The notes beneath the pieces are model-generated. The model made no database searches. It was not told the DNA's origin and worked only from the letters and a program-made list of their open reading frames with translations. A stretch of 8,476 nucleotides of DNA from positions 1 through 8,476 of the forward strand of contig JAVBKP010000051.1 in the NCBI GenBank assembly GCA_031553975.1, given 5' to 3'. This document shows positions 6,158 to 8,476 of this stretch, piece after piece. A program made the translations under genes and the position numbers. Every line of letters begins with the position of its first letter. Within the stretch, counting starts at the first letter, position 1. This DNA comes from JAVBKP01 sp031553975. GTDB lineage: Bacteria; Bacillota; Clostridia; Peptostreptococcales; Anaerovoracaceae.

Positions 6158-7543
6158 CTAATAAATGTATACCCGTTGCTCCTGATCATTCCAAACAGTG
6201 TAGTAACCAAATAACTCCGCCGCTTGTTTTACTGGCATGTAGGTACGTCCTTCATATATAAACGTGCCGCTTTCTCCTACCTTAATTGTAGCGCCTTTAT
6301 CTTGAATACTCGCGGTTATTGAATTTGTTTCTGGATTCCAATCTACACTGCCATTCATTTGCTCCGCAAGTGGTTTGATTGCCACATAGCTCACGTTGTC
6401 TTTGTTTAATATAGGTGTATCAAATGAGACCGCATTGCCTTCAAAGACTACACTGGTAGAATCTGCTACTACAAAGGTACTTGTCTTGAAACCAGCATCC
6501 ATCTTAGCGATAAATGCACTATTCTTGTTCATAGGCTTACTATATCCCTCAAGTTTATTGATTATTCTATCAGCTGCCTGGCCTTCTAATGGTGTTGGCT
6601 GAAAATTGTTGCCAGATTTTGAAGATGTAACCGAGCATGGTATTACGGTGCTAACAACATCCACTTTCTCTTTTGTGTCTTTGTCAAATTCAAAGGTTTG
6701 CTGAAAAATCATGGTGTCCTTGTCGGATGGGTTGCGGTTCCCACCAAAGCTAAAATTACCTAGGCTGTATACAATATACTTCCCATTATACTCTTCAATC
6801 CCTTGTAATACATGGGGATGGTGTCCTATTACTACATCCGCGCCTGCATCTACAGCATGCCTATAAAGTTTTTTCTGTACATCATTTGGGTAGTAGTCAT
6901 GTTCTACACCACCGTGAAAGGATGTCACAACAATATCTGCCCCTTGCTCTCTAAGGTCAGCAATGTCATGAGTCACTTTGTTTTTCATATAGGCCTCGGC
7001 AGACCATGCTGTATATCCTAGCAATCCTACCTTGATTCCTTTAATTTCTGTTATATATGGCTTGTCTATGCCAAAAGAGGCAACACCAGCTTTGTTAAGA
7101 TTTTTCACCGTGTCTGCATAACCTTGGGTACCATAATCTTTCGTATGATTGTTGGCTAAATTGGCTACTTCTATGCCTCCACTTTTCAGTATGTTCGAAA
7201 ACTCTGGCAACCCCTTAAATGCATATGTCTTGTCCGCCCGCGCATTGGAATTGGTTAGGGTCCCCTCAAAATTAACAATGGTCAGATCATCATTGTCGAA
7301 GATACTCTTTACATTCTTAAAAAAGTAATCATAAGAGCTCTCTTGCTTTTGGTATACATCTATAAAGCTATTACAATAACCTCTGCTAAGGTCTGAACCC
7401 AATGTGGTATCGCCGGCAAATGATAGCTTTACAGATACTGTATTTGGTACAGCTGGCTCTACCACCATATTTTCAGCACTAATCTCTAGCGTGCTAGATA
7501 CCATTATGCTAATAGCTAGCATGAGTGAAAGAAGTTTTTTCAT
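6158..7543 (-). CDS. Secreted CapA-family protein with C-terminal copper-amine-oxidase-N-like domain
   Basis: This is a 461-residue exported protein. A signal peptide (MKKLLSLMLAISIMVSSTLE, probable cleavage after ISA at 23) is followed by a CapA/PGA_cap calcineurin-like metallophosphoesterase domain (about 37-320). The metal-site motifs are FAGDTTLG with D45, NFEGTLT with E93, ANNHTKDYG with N132 and H133, FHGGVEH with H210, and GHHPHVLQG with H241, H242 and H244. Residues about 365-461 form a copper-amine-oxidase-N-like domain built of two similar units (376-412 and 427-461), each with a Y-xP/I-hydrophobic segment, an A-E stretch and a W-N pair (W402, W451). CapA of Bacillus takes part in poly-gamma-glutamate export, but no capB or capC lies nearby, so that role is not implied. 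The AGGAGG box (7549-7554) is 5 nt before the ATG. No promoter is visible between the tRNA terminator and this gene. Confidence 0.9.
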   Translation of the reverse strand: MKKLLSLMLAISIMVSSTLEISAENMVVEPAVPNTVSVKLSFAGDTTLGSDLSRGYCNSFIDVYQKQESSYDYFFKNVKSIFDNDDLTIVNFEGTLTNSNARADKTYAFKGLPEFSNILKSGGIEVANLANNHTKDYGTQGYADTVKNLNKAGVASFGIDKPYITEIKGIKVGLLGYTAWSAEAYMKNKVTHDIADLREQGADIVVTSFHGGVEHDYYPNDVQKKLYRHAVDAGADVVIGHHPHVLQGIEEYNGKYIVYSLGNFSFGGNRNPSDKDTMIFQQTFEFDKDTKEKVDVVSTVIPCSVTSSKSGNNFQPTPLEGQAADRIINKLEGYSKPMNKNSAFIAKMDAGFKTSTFVVADSTSVVFEGNAVSFDTPILNKDNVSYVAIKPLAEQMNGSVDWNPETNSITASIQDKGATIKVGESGTFIYEGRTYMPVKQAAELFGYYTVWNDQEQRVYIY

Positions 7544-7574
7544 AGAAGCCTCCTTTTTTCATTTTTACTTTGAC

Positions 7575-7600
7575 AAAACCCCCACGGAAAACCGTGAGGG
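7575..7600 (-). terminator. Intrinsic terminator (attenuator) after tRNA-Arg
   Basis: Read on the minus strand, CCCTCACGG (7592-7600), a TTTT loop and CCGTGGGGG (7579-7587) form a 9-bp stem with one T-G wobble, followed by TTTTG. It lies 4 nt after the tRNA CCA end and about 20 nt before the capA ribosome binding site. The U tract is only four long, so read-through into capA is plausible. Confidence 0.8.
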
Positions 7601-7604
7601 AGTT

Positions 7605-7681
7605 TGGTGTTCCCGAGAGGAGTCGAACCTCCGACCTACCGCTTAGGAGGCGGTCGCTCTATCCTGCTGAGCTACGGAAAC
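7605..7681 (-). tRNA. tRNA-Arg, anticodon CCU
   Basis: This is a complete 77-nt tRNA including an encoded CCA (7605-7607). The acceptor stem GTTTCCG pairs with CGGGAAC with one T-G wobble. The D stem is GCTC/GAGC and the anticodon stem ACCGC/GCGGT. The anticodon loop CTCCTAA gives anticodon CCT, reading the AGG arginine codon. The T arm is GGAGG-TTCGACT-CCTCT, and the discriminator base is A. It has its own promoter upstream and a terminator directly downstream. Confidence 0.97.
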
Positions 7682-7703
7682 AAATATATATTCGTACCTA
7701 TTC

Positions 7704-7732
7704 ATTATAGTCATAAAGACTACAAAAATCAA
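7704..7732 (-). promoter_or_regulatory. Promoter of tRNA-Arg, possibly also driving the capA operon
   Basis: On the minus strand, TTGATT (7727-7732), a 17-bp spacer and a perfect TATAAT (7704-7709) form a strong sigma-A promoter. Transcription would begin near 7697, about 16 nt before the mature tRNA 5' end. It is the nearest recognisable promoter upstream of capA. Confidence 0.85.
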
Positions 7733-7738
7733 GATATT

Positions 7739-7769
7739 TAAGAGCGTGAATTTTTCGTTCACGCTCTTA
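7739..7769 (-). terminator. Hairpin terminator after ridA
   Basis: A perfect 12-bp inverted repeat (7739-7750 with 7758-7769, arm TAAGAGCGTGAA) encloses a 7-nt loop and begins 10 nt after the ridA stop. The following minus-strand sequence AATATCTTG is a poor U tract, so termination may be partial. It sits 6 bp from the tRNA -35, separating the serS-ridA unit from the tRNA promoter. Confidence 0.7.
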
Positions 7770-7779
7770 CAGATATTTG

Positions 7780-8178
7780 TTACTCGTGGTGATGTTTTCC
7801 GCAACCAGCAAATGCAATGGCTTCAATCTCTACTAGGGCATCTTTTGGTAATCGTGCCACTTCTACTGTTGCTCTCGCTGGACATTCCCCGCTAAAATAA
7901 GAGGCATATACTTCATTCATTGCTACGAATTGGTTCATATCCTTTAGAAATACTGTAGTCTTTACCACCGCATTCATATCAAGTCCAGCCTCTTCTATGA
8001 TTGCTTTTACATTTTCTAAAGATTGTTTTGTTTGTTCCTCAACAGTGGTTGGCATTTGGCCTGTTGCTGGATTTACAGGAAGTTGTCCTGATATATACAT
8101 TATATTTCCTGCTTTTACAGCTTGTGAATATGGCCCGATAGCAGCAGGTGCTTTTGTGGTTGAAATGACTTGTTTCAT
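7780..8178 (-). CDS. ridA: RidA family reactive enamine/imine deaminase
   Basis: This 132-residue cytosolic protein of the RidA/YjgF/UK114 family forms a trimer that hydrolyses reactive 2-aminoacrylate and related imines released by pyridoxal-phosphate dehydratases, protecting such enzymes. Family segments are AIGPYSQAVKAGNIMYISGQ near the N-terminus, then ECPARATVEVARLPKDALVEIEAIA. R102 corresponds to the substrate-binding R105 of the E. coli enzyme, and E117 to E120. The start has an AAAGGAG box 8 nt upstream. The C-terminus carries an unusual short tail GCGKHHHE after the family end, with one cysteine and three histidines. The gene follows serS by 45 nt with no visible promoter or terminator between them, so co-transcription with serS is likely. 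Confidence 0.94.
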   Translation of the reverse strand: MKQVISTTKAPAAIGPYSQAVKAGNIMYISGQLPVNPATGQMPTTVEEQTKQSLENVKAIIEEAGLDMNAVVKTTVFLKDMNQFVAMNEVYASYFSGECPARATVEVARLPKDALVEIEAIAFAGCGKHHHE

Positions 8179-8223
8179 TGTTTTCTCCTTTTGAATCGCC
8201 TATTGGCAATTTACGCTTTTGTA

Positions 8224-8476
8224 TTATTTTTTAGTTATCTTATCTGTTCCCATATACGGTATTAATGCCGCTGGGATTGTCACTGATCCATCTGCTTGTT
8301 GGTAATTTTCTAGGATGGCAGCAAATGTTCTTCCTATTGCTAGACCAGAACCGTTTAATGTATGAATGTGCTGCGCTTTTCCTTTCGGCTCTGGACGGTA
8401 TTTGATATTTGCTCTTCTTGCTTGAAAATCCTCAAAGTTGCTACAAGAAGAAATCTCTACATACCTATTGTAGCTT
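8224..8476 (-). CDS. serS: Seryl-tRNA synthetase (partial, C-terminal 83 residues)
   Basis: This is the C-terminal end of a class II aminoacyl-tRNA synthetase that charges tRNA-Ser with serine. The visible part begins SYNRYVEISSCSNFEDFQAR and includes class II motif 3, LNGSGLAIGRTFAAILENYQ, whose arginine contacts ATP. It ends IPYMGTDKITKK before a TAA at 8224-8226. The catalytic motifs 1 and 2 and the N-terminal coiled-coil arm lie beyond the right edge. ridA follows 45 nt downstream on the same strand. Confidence 0.95.
   Translation of the reverse strand, partial: SYNRYVEISSCSNFEDFQARRANIKYRPEPKGKAQHIHTLNGSGLAIGRTFAAILENYQQADGSVTIPAALIPYMGTDKITKK

Noticed and set aside
6158..7543. Poly-gamma-glutamate capsule locus
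   Set aside because: Only a CapA-like protein is present; no CapB ligase, CapC or CapD homologue is next to it.
7404..7646. Plus-strand reading frame of 80 codons across the capA start and tRNA-Arg
   Set aside because: It is antisense to the capA signal peptide, the terminator and the tRNA, has no ribosome binding site and resembles no family; a shadow frame.
8179..8223. GCC-TATT-GGC inverted repeat between serS and ridA as a terminator
   Set aside because: It is a short stem with no T run on the minus strand; it does not separate the two genes convincingly.
1..8476. Mobile elements, CRISPR arrays, phage or integrase genes, including integration at the tRNA gene
   Set aside because: No transposase, integrase, direct-repeat array or duplicated tRNA 3' end is visible anywhere in the window.

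Overview
The window looks like a chromosomal segment of a low-GC Gram-positive anaerobe, most likely Clostridia. The base composition is AT-rich and most genes have strong GGAGG-type ribosome binding sites. GTG starts occur, the tRNA gene encodes its own CCA end, and the protein families (clostridial M29 aminopeptidase, SerS, RidA, cyclophilin, TipA-type MerR) fit that class. This is inferred from style and families; no rRNA or other diagnostic marker is present.

Layout. Positions 1-984 (minus) hold an M29 aminopeptidase cut by the left edge. It diverges from a plus-strand three-gene NitT/TauT-type ABC importer at 1147-3602 (ATPase, permease, substrate-binding lipoprotein). The two units leave a 162-bp intergenic region with back-to-back sigma-A-type promoters. 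A very strong 18-bp hairpin (3619-3657) separates the importer from a convergent minus-strand block. Read in its transcription direction, that block runs: serS end (8476-8224), ridA (8178-7780), a hairpin, tRNA-Arg(CCU) with its own promoter, an intrinsic terminator, a CapA-like secreted metallophosphatase fused to a C-terminal copper-amine-oxidase-N-like domain (7543-6158), a small DUF6483-like protein (6136-5771), a cytosolic cyclophilin (5747-5259), a PlsC acyltransferase (5245-4502), and finally a TipA-type MerR regulator (4428-3664). No gene-free stretch exceeds 300 bases.

How the parts work together. The importer is a self-contained operon with GTGA translational coupling between ATPase and permease. 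The capA, DUF6483-like, ppi and plsC genes are spaced by 13-23 nt and behave as one operon. No promoter is visible between the tRNA terminator and capA, so tRNA read-through may supply it.

The most interesting locus is the MerR gene. It has a TTGACA / 19-bp / TATAGT promoter with a dyad operator in the spacer, which predicts autoregulation. Inside the reading frame, exactly at the junction between DNA-binding region and ligand-binding domain, there is a perfect GGGAGG ribosome binding site and an ATG. This closely matches the TipAL/TipAS two-product arrangement of Streptomyces lividans, yet the covalent drug-binding cysteine is absent. No mobile element, CRISPR array, riboswitch or phage gene was recognised.
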